Notes: generated from the letters alone by a model not told the origin. A stretch of DNA of 64,000 nt from Oceanospirillaceae bacterium (GCA_013373085.1 JABXIM010000070.1:1-64000), one strand, 5' to 3'. Shown: positions 21,747 to 31,696, numbered from the stretch's first letter. Numbers and translations: made by a program.

Positions 21747-22727
21747 TTGGACGAGTTTGCCCTGATCGGACGCTATTTCGCCGGGCTCTGCGGCAGCGAT
21801 GACAGCATCGTCGTCGGTATCGGCGATGACTGCGCGCAGTTGCGGGTGCTGCCGGGCCACGATCTGGTGGTCTCGATCGATACGCTGGTGGAGGGGACCC
21901 ACTTCCTGCCGGGCACCCATCCCGAGTGGCTCGCCAGTCGGCTGCTCGGCGCCGCGGTCAGCGATCTTGCGGCCATGGGGGCTATACCGGCCTGGTTCAC
22001 GCTGGCGCTGACGCTGCCCGAGGCCGACGAGGCCTGGGTGGGGCGCTTTGCCTCACAGCTTGGACGCAGTGCGCGGCAGTTCGGCATCACCCTGGTGGGC
22101 GGTGACACCACCCGCGGGCCGCTGACGCTCAGCGCCCAGGTGCACGGCTGGGTGCCGGCCGGCCGGGGGCTGCATCGCCGCGGCGCTGCGGTGGGCGACC
22201 TGGTCTGCGTCACCGGCACGCTGGGCGACAGCCGTGGCGGTTTGGAGTGCCAGCTGGCGCCTGAAAAAGGCGTCAACGACAGCCTGCTCGAGCGTTTCTT
22301 CGCGCCGCAGCCGCGACTTGACTGCGGCCGCCGCATCGCTGCGCACGCCAGCGCCTGTATCGATATCTCGGACGGCCTGCTGGCGGATCTGGGCCATGTG
22401 CTCGCCGCCAGTGAGGTCGGTGCCCGAATCGAGCGGCGGGCCCTACCGTTGTCGCCGGCGCTGGTCAGCTACTGCGGCGAGACGCAGGCGCGTGACTGGG
22501 CACTCTGCGGCGGCGAGGATTTCGAGCTCTGCTTTACCGTGCCGGTGTCCCGCTGGGAGACCCTGCAGCGGGACCTGGCGGGCGGCGGCGTGCCGGTGAC
22601 CCGCATCGGCGAGATTCTGCCCGCGACGGAGGGCCTGCAGCTGGCCGACGGCGGCAAGCCGTGCCCGTTGCCCGGCACCGGTTACAATCACTTTGCCTCT
22701 GCCGACGACAGAGCCGACAAGGAGTAG
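21747..22727 (+). CDS. thiL: Thiamine-monophosphate kinase
   Basis: ThiL phosphorylates thiamine monophosphate to the diphosphate cofactor. The 326-residue protein has the PurM-like fold with VGIGDDCAQL, VSIDTLVEGTHF and VGGDTTRGP motifs, and CIDISDGLLADLGH in the second half. The start is a TTG two bases after the nusB stop, giving MDEFALIGRYFAG; no ATG fits. Confidence 0.94.
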   Translation: MDEFALIGRYFAGLCGSDDSIVVGIGDDCAQLRVLPGHDLVVSIDTLVEGTHFLPGTHPEWLASRLLGAAVSDLAAMGAIPAWFTLALTLPEADEAWVGRFASQLGRSARQFGITLVGGDTTRGPLTLSAQVHGWVPAGRGLHRRGAAVGDLVCVTGTLGDSRGGLECQLAPEKGVNDSLLERFFAPQPRLDCGRRIAAHASACIDISDGLLADLGHVLAASEVGARIERRALPLSPALVSYCGETQARDWALCGGEDFELCFTVPVSRWETLQRDLAGGGVPVTRIGEILPATEGLQLADGGKPCPLPGTGYNHFASADDRADKE

Positions 22728-22729
22728 CG

Positions 22730-23206
22730 ATGCAACGGCTGGCCGCGCAGGTACTGCGCAACCCGGTTCATTTCCTGGCCTTTGGCTTCGGCAGCGGGCT
22801 GGCGCCCAAGGCGCCGGGCACCTTCGGCACCCTGGCCGCCGTACCGCTGTACCTGCTGCTGGCGCCGCTGCCGCTGACCGGTTACCTGCTGGTACTGGTG
22901 CTGGCGACGCTGCTCGGCATCTGGCTATGCGACCGCACGGCCAAAGATCTGGGCGTACATGACCACCCGGGGATCGTCTGGGACGAATTCGTCGGTTTCT
23001 GGATCACCATGCTGGCGGTACCGCCGACCTGGTACTGGATCCTGACCGGCTTTGCACTGTTCCGGCTGTTCGACATCTGGAAGCCGTGGCCGATACGCGT
23101 CGCGGACCGTGGCGTAGGCGGAGGCTTCGGTATCATGCTCGATGATATCCTTGCCGGGCTCTACGCGCTGTTGGCGCTGCAGCTGCTGGTGCGCTTCAGC
23201 GGCTGA
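22730..23206 (+). CDS. pgpA: Phosphatidylglycerophosphatase A
   Basis: PgpA dephosphorylates phosphatidylglycerol phosphate in the inner membrane. The 158-residue protein shows GFGSGLAPKAPGTFGTLAA and the metal-binding IVWDEFVGFW, with three to four hydrophobic segments. The start at 22730 follows AAGGAG and is two bases after the thiL stop. It probably ends the nrdR-pgpA operon. Confidence 0.94.
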   Translation: MQRLAAQVLRNPVHFLAFGFGSGLAPKAPGTFGTLAAVPLYLLLAPLPLTGYLLVLVLATLLGIWLCDRTAKDLGVHDHPGIVWDEFVGFWITMLAVPPTWYWILTGFALFRLFDIWKPWPIRVADRGVGGGFGIMLDDILAGLYALLALQLLVRFSG

Positions 23207-23304
23207 GACATGGATTCAGGCTGATTTCAGCTGCGCCGTCTAGGCTTCAGTCTGCGACTGTGTGTCCCGTTGATGACCACATCCGCACTGATTCGGGAGG
23301 TGCC

Positions 23305-23613
23305 ATGAAGCGAATATCTCTGCTATTGCTGACCTGCCTGCTGGCCGGCCGGGTGCTGGCCACCGGCATGGGTGCAGAGGCCATGACACAGCTGTCCCTC
23401 GAGCGCTGCCGTCAACTGGTGGCCGCCGGCGAGATCCTGTCGATGATGGAACTGATGGAACGGGTCGAACAGCTCTCGGGCGGTCAGTTGCTCGACAGCA
23501 TGCTGCTGCAGTCCGACAATGATTACATCTATGAGCTTGAGGTTGCGGGCATCGACGGTGTGGTGCGCATGTACTATGTCGATGCGCGCAGCGGTGAGCT
23601 ATTGGAATTCTAA
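23305..23613 (+). CDS. Secreted PepSY-domain protein
   Basis: A 102-residue protein with a signal peptide (KRISLLLLTCLLAGRVLA) and one PepSY-type domain whose end YELEVAGIDGVVRMYYVDARSGELLEF is typical. It lies immediately upstream of a PhoP/PhoQ-like pair. PepSY-response regulator-kinase trios are common, where the periplasmic PepSY protein may modulate the sensor or be its target. The start at 23305 has GGGAGG 7 bases upstream. Confidence 0.85.
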   Translation: MKRISLLLLTCLLAGRVLATGMGAEAMTQLSLERCRQLVAAGEILSMMELMERVEQLSGGQLLDSMLLQSDNDYIYELEVAGIDGVVRMYYVDARSGELLEF

Positions 23614-23707
23614 AAACCGGGTAGCCATAGCGACAGGAAAAGAGCGCGTCGACGCGGCGATTGACGCGCAGGCGCGAGTTACCGGGGACTGACGGAGGCC
23701 GGACGCC

Positions 23708-24370
23708 ATGCGTGTGTTGCTTGTAGAGGACGACCCGGTGCTGGGGCCGGAGCTGAAAACGGAGCTGGCCCGCAGTGGTTACGCGGTGGACCTGCTGGAT
23801 AACGGCATCGACGCCGAGGCCGCCGGTTACGAGGATATTTACGATCTGGCGGTGCTCGATCTTGGTCTGCCGCAGCGACCGGGGCTCGAGGTGCTGCAGA
23901 ACTGGCGCCGCCGGCACAACCCGCTGCCGGTGCTGATTCTGACCGCCCGCTCGGCCTGGCAGGAGCGGGTAGACGGATTCGAGGCCGGCGCCGACGACTA
24001 CCTCTGCAAACCCTTCCATACCGAGGAGCTGCTGGCGCGGATGAGCGCGCTGCTGCGGCGCGTGCACCAGCAGGCAGGCAACGTCGGGCTCGAGGTCGAC
24101 GGTCTGCGCCTTGACGAGAAAACCCAGTCGGTGATTGCCGCCGGCGCCGAGCCGGTCAGCCTGACCGGCACCGAGTACCGCCTGCTGCGTTATTTCATGC
24201 ACAACCCTGGCCGGGTGTTGTCGAAACTTCAGCTGGTCGAACATCTCTACGACGACGCGGTCGAGAATGACAGCAACGTCATCGAAGCCTACATCAAGAT
24301 GTTGCGCAAGAAGATCGGGCGCGAGCGTATCGAAACCCGGCGCGGCCAGGGCTACGTGTTCCGGCCGTGA
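23708..24370 (+). CDS. OmpR/PhoP-family response regulator
   Basis: A 220-residue two-domain regulator. The receiver domain has acidic pocket EDD (residues 7-9), phosphoacceptor Asp51 (VLDLGLP) and Lys in [13 protein letters not shown]. The C-terminal winged helix ends [14 protein letters not shown]. Its stop overlaps the start of the sensor kinase by four bases (GTGA). It resembles PhoP/QseB-like regulators; the signal is unknown, though PhoP-like systems often read divalent cations. Confidence 0.93.
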   Translation: MRVLLVEDDPVLGPELKTELARSGYAVDLLDNGIDAEAAGYEDIYDLAVLDLGLPQRPGLEVLQNWRRRHNPLPVLILTARSAWQERVDGFEAGADDYLCKPFHTEELLARMSALLRRVHQQAGNVGLEVDGLRLDEKTQSVIAAGAEPVSLTGTEYRLLRYFMHNPGRVLSKLQLVEHLYDDAVENDSNVIEAYIKMLRKKIGRERIETRRGQGYVFRP

Positions 24371-25731
24371 AATCGATCCAGAACCGTCTCAACGGCGCCT
24401 TTGTCGTCATAACCCTTGTGCTTTGCGTGACCCTGTGGCTGTCCTACAGCTGGTTCCTGCGCCAGACCGCGTACGACTTCGTCAGCGCCAGTCTCGGCAG
24501 TGAGGCCTATGTACTGCTGAAGTCGGTGGAGATGGACGACAGCGGCGGCTGGCGCATCAATCCCCAGTATGTGGCGCCGGTCTATGAACAGCCGATGTCC
24601 GGCCACTATTTCCAGTTCCAGGTCGGCGATGACGCCGAGTGGCACTACTCGCGCTCGCTGTGGGACGAGTCGATCCCGCCGAACGGCGGCAAGCCGGTCG
24701 GCGACGAAGGGTTGCGACTGGTGTACAAGCACGGCCATCCCTGGCTGGTGCGCAGTGACACCTTTACCAAGGATGGCCGCCAGCTGCGCCTGCTGCTGGC
24801 CGCCGACGTCAGTCATATCGAAACCGGACTGAGCCGTCTGCGCTGGACGATGATGGCGGTGGTGGCGCTGTTTCTCGGTATCATGCTGCTGGCCCAGGTT
24901 CTGGTTGTGCGCAACGGCCTGCGTTCGCTGGTGCGGGTGCGCGGGCAGCTCAATCGCCTCAAGCAGGGCGATATCCGCCAGCTGCCCGATGCCGACACCG
25001 CAGAGGTCGAGCCGCTGGTCACCGAGATCAACTACCTGGTGCAGAGCATGGAGATGCGCCTGACCCGCTCGCGCAATGCGCTGGGCAATCTCGCACACGC
25101 CGCCAAAACGCCGCTGACGGTGCTGGACCGGCAGATCGAGAGCCTGGCGCAACGGGCGCCACAACAGGCGATCGGGCTGCGGGAACAGTCGCAACGCCTG
25201 CGCGAATTGATGGAGCGGGAGCTGCGGCGGGCCCGGATCGCCGGCGCCGCACTGCCGGGGCAGCGTATCTATCTGCAGCAGGAGGTCGACAAGCTGGTGC
25301 GGACCATGCGTGCGATATACCGCGATCGGGATATCGACATCGATGCTTTCGTTGCGGCCGGCAGCTACTTTCCCGGTGAGCGCGACGATCTGGTGGAGCT
25401 GCTCGGCAACCTGCTCGATAACGCCTGCAAGTGGGCTCGGCGGCGGGTGCGGATTCGCGGACGCATGGATGAACAATGTCTTGAATTGTGCGTCGAAGAT
25501 GATGGGCCCGGCATTCCGTCAGATCAGCGCGAGCGCCTGCTTGAGCGCGGCGAACGCTTGGACGAGTCCCGCGCCGGCCACGGCCTTGGCATGAGTATCG
25601 TCTGCGAGATCGTGCGCCAGTATGGCGGCCGGCTGGCGCTGGACGAGGCATCGGGAGGCGGGCTCCGCGTCATCGTGATGCTGCCGCGCCGGGCGGGGCT
25701 GGACCTGTCGGAGCAGACTCCAGCCTTGTAA
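24367..25731 (+). CDS. PhoQ-like sensor histidine kinase
   Basis: A 454-residue membrane kinase with TM1 near residues 11-31, a periplasmic region of about 125 residues and TM2 near 160-182. A HAMP-like linker follows, then the H-box [13 protein letters not shown] (phosphorylated His), an N-box [10 protein letters not shown] and G-boxes DDGPGIP and GHGLGMSIV. The H-box form resembles PhoQ-type kinases. The start codon is GTG overlapping the regulator stop. The acidic periplasmic patch seen in PhoQ is not obvious, so a different ligand is possible. Confidence 0.93.
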   Translation: MKSIQNRLNGAFVVITLVLCVTLWLSYSWFLRQTAYDFVSASLGSEAYVLLKSVEMDDSGGWRINPQYVAPVYEQPMSGHYFQFQVGDDAEWHYSRSLWDESIPPNGGKPVGDEGLRLVYKHGHPWLVRSDTFTKDGRQLRLLLAADVSHIETGLSRLRWTMMAVVALFLGIMLLAQVLVVRNGLRSLVRVRGQLNRLKQGDIRQLPDADTAEVEPLVTEINYLVQSMEMRLTRSRNALGNLAHAAKTPLTVLDRQIESLAQRAPQQAIGLREQSQRLRELMERELRRARIAGAALPGQRIYLQQEVDKLVRTMRAIYRDRDIDIDAFVAAGSYFPGERDDLVELLGNLLDNACKWARRRVRIRGRMDEQCLELCVEDDGPGIPSDQRERLLERGERLDESRAGHGLGMSIVCEIVRQYGGRLALDEASGGGLRVIVMLPRRAGLDLSEQTPAL

Positions 25732-25923
25732 TTCCGGCATTTGCCACCATTTCTACCGATTACGGTATGCAAATACCGGTTGAGGGACGGCGCAACGGGG
25801 CCGTGGAGTTTTCGGATTAACAGCGAATTGTACCGGGCAGGCTCACAGCTGGTCGGTCGTGGGTAACATCAACGGCCGAAAACGCTGTACAATACGCGCC
25901 TTCGTTTGTAGAGGATCGTTTCA

Positions 25924-26544
25924 GTGTCAGTCAATTATGTTGCATCGTCGAAACTGCCCACGCCCTGGGGTACCTTTACCATGGTCGGTTTCGAGGATGA
26001 AACCAGCGGCAAGGAACACGTGGCGCTCGTCTTCGGTGAAGTGGCCGGCGATAGCCCGGTGCTGGCTCGTGTCCATTCCGAATGTCTGACCGGCGATGCT
26101 CTCTTCAGCCTGCGTTGCGACTGCGGTTTTCAGCTGCAGGAAGCGCTCAAGCGCATCAGCGAACACGGTCAGGGCGTGCTGCTTTACCTGCGTCAGGAAG
26201 GCAGAGGGATCGGCCTGCTGAACAAGATCCGCGCCTATCATCTGCAAGATGGCGGCGCCGATACCGTCGAGGCCAATGAGCAGCTGGGCTTTGCCGCCGA
26301 CATGCGCGATTACAGCATGTGCCTGCCGATGCTGGAGCACCTGGGTATCAAGCAGGTGCGCCTGATGACCAACAATCCGCGCAAGGTAAAGGCGTTGGAA
26401 CAATACGGCGTCGCCGTCGCCGAGCGGGTACCGTTGCAGGTCGGCAAGAACCGCCACAACGAGCAGTACCTCGCCACCAAAATGGGCAAACTCGGCCATA
26501 TGATGACCGAGCATCATTTCCGCGACGAAGAAGAAGAGAGTTAA
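25924..26544 (+). CDS. ribA: GTP cyclohydrolase II
   Basis: First committed step of riboflavin synthesis, opening GTP to the diaminopyrimidine. The 206-residue protein carries the full zinc motif ([17 protein letters not shown]) and the catalytic RQEGRGIGL loop. A GTG start ([15 protein letters not shown]) fits best. It is separate from the main rib operon and supplies the activity missing from the RibBX C-terminal domain. TACAAT around 25888 may be a -10 box. No FMN riboswitch was seen upstream. Confidence 0.96.
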   Translation: MSVNYVASSKLPTPWGTFTMVGFEDETSGKEHVALVFGEVAGDSPVLARVHSECLTGDALFSLRCDCGFQLQEALKRISEHGQGVLLYLRQEGRGIGLLNKIRAYHLQDGGADTVEANEQLGFAADMRDYSMCLPMLEHLGIKQVRLMTNNPRKVKALEQYGVAVAERVPLQVGKNRHNEQYLATKMGKLGHMMTEHHFRDEEEES

Positions 26545-26563
26545 CCGCCCCCAGGGCGGTTAA
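26541..26563 (+). terminator. Hairpin at the ribA stop
   Basis: A 10-bp perfect stem TTAACCGCCC / GGGCGGTTAA with a 3-base loop overlaps the ribA stop codon. There is no T-run, so termination strength is uncertain. Confidence 0.55.
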
Positions 26564-26593
26564 CCGTTCGTTGGATGTCGGTTGGGTGCAGAC

Positions 26594-26773
26594 GTAGGAT
26601 GGGTGGAGCGATGCAGTGGCACTCGTTTTAGCAGTTCTCCCGAGTCAAGGGCATCGCGTAACCCATCATCTAGACCGTGGCATTGTAGAGGACGTGGCTG
26701 TTGGGTCCACTGTCATTTGCTCCTGCAATGTCAGTATTTCCGCGGGGCGGCCTCCCGCCATCCATGGCGGTCC
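26594..26773. repeat. Dispersed intergenic repeat, copy D
   Basis: Starts GTAGGATGGGTGGAGCGATG and includes GCATCGCGTAACCCATCATC. It ends with the inverted core whose reverse complement reads GACCGCCATGGATGGCGGG, then GGAAATACTG and TTGCAGGAGCAAATG. It fills the gap between ribA and dxs. It is the fullest copy of both repeat parts along with copy E. Confidence 0.65.
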
Positions 26774-26792
26774 CATACATAAGCCATAAGCT

Positions 26793-28586
26793 TTATTGCA
26801 GCCGTGCCTCGATGGCGGCCCTGATCTGAGCTTCGCTCAGCCCACAATCCTCGAGCTGCTCGTCGCGGCTGCCATGCTCGATCCAGCGATCGGGAATGCC
26901 GAGACACAGCAGCTCGCTTGCCAGCCTGTCCGATGCCATGAATTCGGCGACCGCGGAGCCGGCGCCTCCGGCCAGGGCATGGTCCTCCAGCGTCACCAGC
27001 AGATCATGCGACGTCGTCAGTTCACGGACACGTGCTTCATCCAGCGGCTTGACGAAGCGCATATCGACCAGCGTCAGGTCCAGCGCCTCAGCCACCGCCT
27101 GAGCCCGCGGCAGCAGTGGGCCGAAGTTCAGCAGCGCGGCCTGCGCGCCCTCGCGCAGCGTACGGCTCTTGCCGATCGGCAGCGTTTCCAACCCGTCACC
27201 GGCTGCGAGGCCGGGTCCACCGCCACGCGGATAGCGAACGGCAGCGGGCCCCGGGTATTCGTATCCGGTCTGCAGCAGTGCCCGCAGCTCCGTTTCGTCC
27301 GCCGGGGTCATGACGATCATGTCCGGCAGGGCGCGCAGCAGCGCGATGTCGAACACCCCGGCATGGGTGGCGCCGTCTTCCCCAACCAGTCCGGCACGGT
27401 CCACCGCCAGCAGCACGTCGAGCTGCTGGATGGCGACGTCGTGCACCAGCTGGTCGTAACCCCGCTGCAGGAAGGTCGAGTAGATCGCCACCACCGGCTT
27501 CATGCCGCCACAGGCCAGGCCGGCGGCAAGCGTCAGCGCATGTTGTTCGGCGATGGCGACATCGAAGTAGCGCTCGGGAAAGCGTTCGGAAAAGGCGATC
27601 AGGTCCGATCCCTCGCGCATCGCCGGGGTAATGCCGACCGCACGGGTGTCGCCTTCGGCGATATCGCAGAGCCAGTGGCCAAAGATATTGGCGAACTTTT
27701 GCTTAGCTGCGGGCGCAGGCTTGGTCGGGGATTTGGGTTTGGCCACCGGTTCGATCTTGGTAATGGCGTGGTAACCCACAGGGTCAGCTTCGGCAGGTGC
27801 GAAGCCCTTGCCCTTGCGCGTGACGATGTGCAGGAACTGCGGCCCCGAGGCGTTCAGAACCCGTTCCAGGCTCGGCAGCAGCCGGTCGAAATCGTGACCG
27901 TCGACCGGCCCGGTATAGGCGAATTCCAGCGCCTCGAACAGCGGTGCTGCGACCTCACGGTCGGTACGACTTTTCAGGTTCTTCGCCAGATAAGTCGCCA
28001 GGCCGCCTTCGTTGTGGGAGATCGACATGTCGTTGTCGTTGAGGATCACCAGCAGGTCGGCGCCGGTGTGGCCTGCGTGATTGAGCGCTTCGAACGCCAT
28101 GCCGGCGGTCATGGCGCCGTCACCGATCACGGCCACCGACCGGCGCTGGCGCCCCTGCAGCCGGTCCGCCAGCGCCATGCCCAGCACCGCGCTGATCGAG
28201 GTGCTGGAGTGCCCGGTGCCGAAATCGTCGAAGCGGCTCTCGGCGCGTTTCGGGAACGGCGCCAGGCCATGCTGCTGGCGCATGCTCAGCATACGCTCGC
28301 GGCGGCCGGTGAGAATCTTGTGCGGATAGCACTGGTGACCAACATCCCAGACCAGGTGGTCGTCCGGAGTGTCCAGCAGGTAGTGCAGGGCGATGGTGAG
28401 TTCGACCACGCCGAGGCCGGCACCGAAGTGGCCGCCGGTCTGGCCGACGCTGTAAAGCAGGAACGCGCGCAGCTGTTGCGCCAGTTCCGGCAGCTGACCG
28501 GGTCCGAGGTTCCGCAGGTCCGCGGGCCCGGAAATGCTGTCGAGTAACGGCGTCGATGGCCGCTCGAGCGGTATCTGTTCGAACAT
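26793..28586 (-). CDS. dxs: 1-deoxy-D-xylulose-5-phosphate synthase
   Basis: Dxs condenses pyruvate and glyceraldehyde 3-phosphate with TPP, entering the MEP isoprenoid pathway. The 597-residue protein has the TPP motif VIGDGAMTAGMAFEALNHAG, VWDVGHQCYPHKILTGRR near residue 80, and the C-terminal transketolase domain (YDQLVHDVAIQQLDV, DRAGLVGEDGATHAG). A short Lys/Pro/Ala linker (VAKPKSPTKPAPAAK) joins the halves. Its start overlaps the ispA stop, so xseB-ispA-dxs are translated as a coupled operon. Confidence 0.96.
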   Translation of the reverse strand: MFEQIPLERPSTPLLDSISGPADLRNLGPGQLPELAQQLRAFLLYSVGQTGGHFGAGLGVVELTIALHYLLDTPDDHLVWDVGHQCYPHKILTGRRERMLSMRQQHGLAPFPKRAESRFDDFGTGHSSTSISAVLGMALADRLQGRQRRSVAVIGDGAMTAGMAFEALNHAGHTGADLLVILNDNDMSISHNEGGLATYLAKNLKSRTDREVAAPLFEALEFAYTGPVDGHDFDRLLPSLERVLNASGPQFLHIVTRKGKGFAPAEADPVGYHAITKIEPVAKPKSPTKPAPAAKQKFANIFGHWLCDIAEGDTRAVGITPAMREGSDLIAFSERFPERYFDVAIAEQHALTLAAGLACGGMKPVVAIYSTFLQRGYDQLVHDVAIQQLDVLLAVDRAGLVGEDGATHAGVFDIALLRALPDMIVMTPADETELRALLQTGYEYPGPAAVRYPRGGGPGLAAGDGLETLPIGKSRTLREGAQAALLNFGPLLPRAQAVAEALDLTLVDMRFVKPLDEARVRELTTSHDLLVTLEDHALAGGAGSAVAEFMASDRLASELLCLGIPDRWIEHGSRDEQLEDCGLSEAQIRAAIEARLQ

Positions 28587-29470
28587 CAGTGGTCCCGTGC
28601 GACGATGTAGTCGGCCAGTGCTCTGAGCGCCGCGGCGTCGTTACCGAAGGGCTCCAGCGCGTGCAGCGCTTCGGCGTGCAGTTCGCGCAGTTTTTCACGC
28701 GCGCCTTCGAGACCCAGCAGCGCGGGGAAGGTGGGCTTGTTCTGTGCCAGGTCCGAGCCCTGGGGTTTGCCGAGTGTTTCGGTGTCACCCTCGATGTCGA
28801 GAATGTCGTCCTGTACCTGGAACGCCAGACCGATGGCATCGCCGTAGCGCTTGAGTGCTGTATAGGACTCGCCCTCGGTGATGCCGGCCGACAGCGCGCC
28901 AAGTTCGATCGCCGCGGTCAGCAGTGCGCCGGTCTTGTGGCGGTGCATCTGTTGCAGCTGTTCGAGGTCGAGCGGATTGCCGACGTTGGCAAGATCGAAC
29001 GCCTGACCGGCGACCATGCCGCGATCGCCCGCGGCGCGGGCAAGCGTGGCGACGGCTCGCAGGCGGGTGGCCGGCGCCAGCGCGCTTTGCCCACCGGCGA
29101 GCCACTCGAACGCGATGGCCTGCAGGGCGTCGCCGGCGAGTACGGCGGTGGCCTCGTCGAAGGCGATATGGCAGGTGGGTTTGCCACGGCGCAGGTCGTC
29201 ATCATCCATCGCCGGCAGATCATCGTGAACCAGCGAGTAGCTGTGCACCGCCTCGATGGCACAGGCGGGCAGATCAGCTTCCTCGGCGACACCGCCCAGC
29301 AGCCGGTTGACGAGGTAGACCAGGCAGGGGCGGATGCGCTTGCCGCCATTGAGCAGGGCGTAGCGCATCGCCTGCTGCAGTCGCGGTTCGATGCTTGAGT
29401 GGTCTAGGCGCGCCTCGAGCGCCGCTTCGACCCGACGTACATGGGGCTTTAGAAGGGGACCGATGGTCAC
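28586..29470 (-). CDS. ispA: Farnesyl diphosphate synthase (geranyltranstransferase)
   Basis: A 294-residue short-chain prenyl transferase making FPP from IPP and DMAPP. The first aspartate-rich motif lies in DDLPAMDDDDLRRGKPT and the second in FQVQDDILDIEG. It sits between xseB (3-base gap) and dxs (overlap), the conserved xseB-ispA-dxs order. Confidence 0.95.
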   Translation of the reverse strand: MTIGPLLKPHVRRVEAALEARLDHSSIEPRLQQAMRYALLNGGKRIRPCLVYLVNRLLGGVAEEADLPACAIEAVHSYSLVHDDLPAMDDDDLRRGKPTCHIAFDEATAVLAGDALQAIAFEWLAGGQSALAPATRLRAVATLARAAGDRGMVAGQAFDLANVGNPLDLEQLQQMHRHKTGALLTAAIELGALSAGITEGESYTALKRYGDAIGLAFQVQDDILDIEGDTETLGKPQGSDLAQNKPTFPALLGLEGAREKLRELHAEALHALEPFGNDAAALRALADYIVARDH

Positions 29471-29473
29471 GGC

Positions 29474-29716
29474 TCAGGCATCCTCGCGTTCATGGAAGGG
29501 TACCGTCTGCAGTTCTCCGTCCTTCTCGACCAGCTGGCGCACCTTCTGCTCCGCCTGGTCGAGGATCGCCTGGCAGTCGCGGGTCAATGCAATACCCTGC
29601 TCGAATGCCTGCAGTGCCTCGGCCAGTGGCAGGTCGCCCTGTTCCATGCGATTGACGAGCTGTTCCAGCTCGCCGAGCGCGGCTTCGAAATCAGGTTGTT
29701 TCTTCGTGCGGGCCAT
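29474..29716 (-). CDS. xseB: Exodeoxyribonuclease VII small subunit
   Basis: An 80-residue helical protein (MARTKKQPDFEAALGELEQLVNRME) matching XseB, which coats the large subunit XseA of exonuclease VII. The start at 29716 gives the normal length; an in-frame extension to 29824 is atypical and overlaps the region in front of pomA. It is the first gene of the xseB-ispA-dxs operon, divergent from pomA. Confidence 0.94.
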   Translation of the reverse strand: MARTKKQPDFEAALGELEQLVNRMEQGDLPLAEALQAFEQGIALTRDCQAILDQAEQKVRQLVEKDGELQTVPFHEREDA

Positions 29717-29888
29717 GGCGTTACCTGTCGTCTGAGAGGCGACAAAACTACTAGACGGGGTCCGGCGGGTCAATGTGACGGCAGAGCCGGTCAAGGGTGT
29801 GGTACCGTTCAATTCTGTTATCATCTGGAGCCTCAGGGATTGTCCAGATCAGCCGATAATACGCCTGATCGCTTTCAAGGAGAAATTC

Positions 29889-30656
29889 GTGGATATCGCT
29901 ACGCTCGTCGGTCTTCTTGGTTCCATGGGTATCATTATTGCCGCGATGGTGCTGGGCGGGGATGTGGGGATCTTCGTCAATCCGCCCTCGCTGCTGATCG
30001 TCGTCGGCGGCACCCTGCTGGTGGTACTGATGAAGTACACGCTGGCCCAGTTTCTGGCCGCCGGCAAGATCGCTGCCAAAGCGTTCATGTTCAAGAGCCA
30101 GTCGCCCGAGGAAATTATCGCCGAGACCGTCGAACTGGCTGATGTGGCGCGTAAAGGTGGCCTGCTTTCGCTGGAAGAGAAAGAGGTGGATAACGCCTTC
30201 ATGCAGCGGGGTATTCAGTTGCTGGTGGATGGTCACGATCCCGAAGTGGTGCGCATGCTGCTGACCAAGGAACAGCGGCTGACCAATGAGCGCCATGACT
30301 TCGGCAGCAGTATCTTCCGCGCCATGGGGGATGTGGCGCCGGCGATGGGTATGATCGGTACGCTGGTGGGTCTGGTGCAGATGCTGTCCAACATGAGCGA
30401 TCCGAAGTCGATCGGTCCGGCAATGGCGGTGGCGCTGCTGACGACCCTTTATGGCGCCATGATCGCCAACATGATCGCGCTGCCGATCGCCGACAAGCTG
30501 GCTGTACGCAAGGATCAGGAAGCGCTGAATCAGGCACTGGTGATCGACGGTCTGCTGGCGATCCAGGCCGGACAGAACCCACGTGTGATCGAGCAGATGC
30601 TACGTAACTATCTGCCCGAGAAGAAACGCTCGGTCGAAGTCCAGACAGCGGGTTAA
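29889..30656 (+). CDS. pomA: Flagellar motor stator protein PomA (MotA family)
   Basis: A 255-residue MotA/TolQ/ExbB protein with four membrane segments. It starts with GTG at 29889 (DIATLVGLLGSMGIII), supported by AAGGAG 7 bases upstream. The cytoplasmic loop has RGIQLLVDGHDPEVVR, and the late segment contains MGDVAPAMGMIGTLVGLV. It pairs with the PomB-type protein 12 bases downstream and torques the flagellar rotor. The sodium coupling is inferred from close likeness to Vibrio PomAB. Confidence 0.93.
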   Translation: MDIATLVGLLGSMGIIIAAMVLGGDVGIFVNPPSLLIVVGGTLLVVLMKYTLAQFLAAGKIAAKAFMFKSQSPEEIIAETVELADVARKGGLLSLEEKEVDNAFMQRGIQLLVDGHDPEVVRMLLTKEQRLTNERHDFGSSIFRAMGDVAPAMGMIGTLVGLVQMLSNMSDPKSIGPAMAVALLTTLYGAMIANMIALPIADKLAVRKDQEALNQALVIDGLLAIQAGQNPRVIEQMLRNYLPEKKRSVEVQTAG

Positions 30657-30668
30657 AGGTGCGGCTGG

Positions 30669-31598
30669 ATGAGTGACGACGCTGAACAGGATTGCAAATG
30701 TCCGCCCGGTATCCCCGCCTGGATGGCGACATTCGCCGACCTGATGTCGCTGTTGATGTGCTTCTTCGTGCTGCTGCTGTCCTTTTCCGAGATGGATGTG
30801 CTGAAGTTCAAGCAACTGGCTGGTTCGATGCGTGAAGCCTTTGGCGTGCAGAACCAGATCAAGGTCGATGATATCCCCAGGGGCACCTCGGTCATCGCCC
30901 AGGAGTTCAGCCCCGGACGCCCGGAACCGACGCCCCTCAACGAAGTGCGGCAGATGACGATCAACAACGATCTCAACACCCTGGACGTGCGTTCGAAAGA
31001 GGGCGAACAATATATTCCGGATGCCCTCAAGGGCAGTCTCGAGGCGTTGCGGCGCCAGCTCGAAAAGGAAGCCGAGATGGAAGCGGTGGAATTCGCCGCC
31101 AGCCTGTCGCAGGAAATCGGCGAGGGTGCGGTGGAGGTCGAGACCGACGGCGCCCGTATCATCATCCGAGTTAAGGAAAAGGGCTCCTTCGATTCTGGTT
31201 CTGCCGAACTCAAGTTCGACTCCATTCCGGTACTCGCCAAGATCCGTGACGTGTTGCTGACCGTCGACGGCCAGGTATCAATCCAGGGACATACCGACAA
31301 TGTGCCCTATTCAGGCACCCGCTTCGAGTCGAACTGGGACCTGTCGGCAGCGCGTGCGCTGGCCGTCGCGCATGAAATGTTCGCCGACCCCCGCATGGAC
31401 CAGTCCCGCTTCACCGTCAGCGGCTTCGCCGATACCCATGCGCTGGTACCGAACGATACGCCGGACAACCGTGCCCGCAATCGTCGTGTCGAAATCGTCA
31501 TTCAGAAGGGGCGGCAATCGGAAGCGCTGGAACAAATCCAGGCGCGCCCTGACAACGATACCGAGGGGCGGGGGCTGGCACCGGACGAGATATTTTAA
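30669..31598 (+). CDS. pomB: Flagellar motor stator protein PomB (MotB family)
   Basis: A 309-residue MotB-type protein with one membrane segment (WMATFADLMSLLMCFFVLLL). It contains the ion-carrying Asp24, at the position known in Vibrio PomB. The following LLSFSEMDVLKFKQLAGSM stretch is near-invariant in PomB. A C-terminal OmpA-like peptidoglycan-binding domain (IQGHTDNVPYSG, ARNRRVEIVI) anchors the stator. It is co-transcribed with pomA and ends at a bidirectional terminator. The first eleven residues carry two Cys (CKC), as in Vibrio PomB. Confidence 0.94.
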   Translation: MSDDAEQDCKCPPGIPAWMATFADLMSLLMCFFVLLLSFSEMDVLKFKQLAGSMREAFGVQNQIKVDDIPRGTSVIAQEFSPGRPEPTPLNEVRQMTINNDLNTLDVRSKEGEQYIPDALKGSLEALRRQLEKEAEMEAVEFAASLSQEIGEGAVEVETDGARIIIRVKEKGSFDSGSAELKFDSIPVLAKIRDVLLTVDGQVSIQGHTDNVPYSGTRFESNWDLSAARALAVAHEMFADPRMDQSRFTVSGFADTHALVPNDTPDNRARNRRVEIVIQKGRQSEALEQIQARPDNDTEGRGLAPDEIF

Positions 31599-31696
31599 CT
31601 TGGGCGCTGTTAAGCAGGAACGAGTCGTGCGCCCACTCAAAACGGTGGAGGGCGAACAGCGGCCTCCGCTCTGATTTACGCCTTATGCCTCAGCGT

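Noticed and set aside
25735-25923. FMN riboswitch in front of ribA, or elsewhere in the rib operon
   Set aside because: No conserved RFN-element helices were seen at 25735-25923 or upstream of nrdR-ribD or ribBX.
26796-28547. A 583-codon plus-strand frame opposite dxs
   Set aside because: Antisense of dxs with no recognisable domain; dxs motifs are intact on the minus strand.
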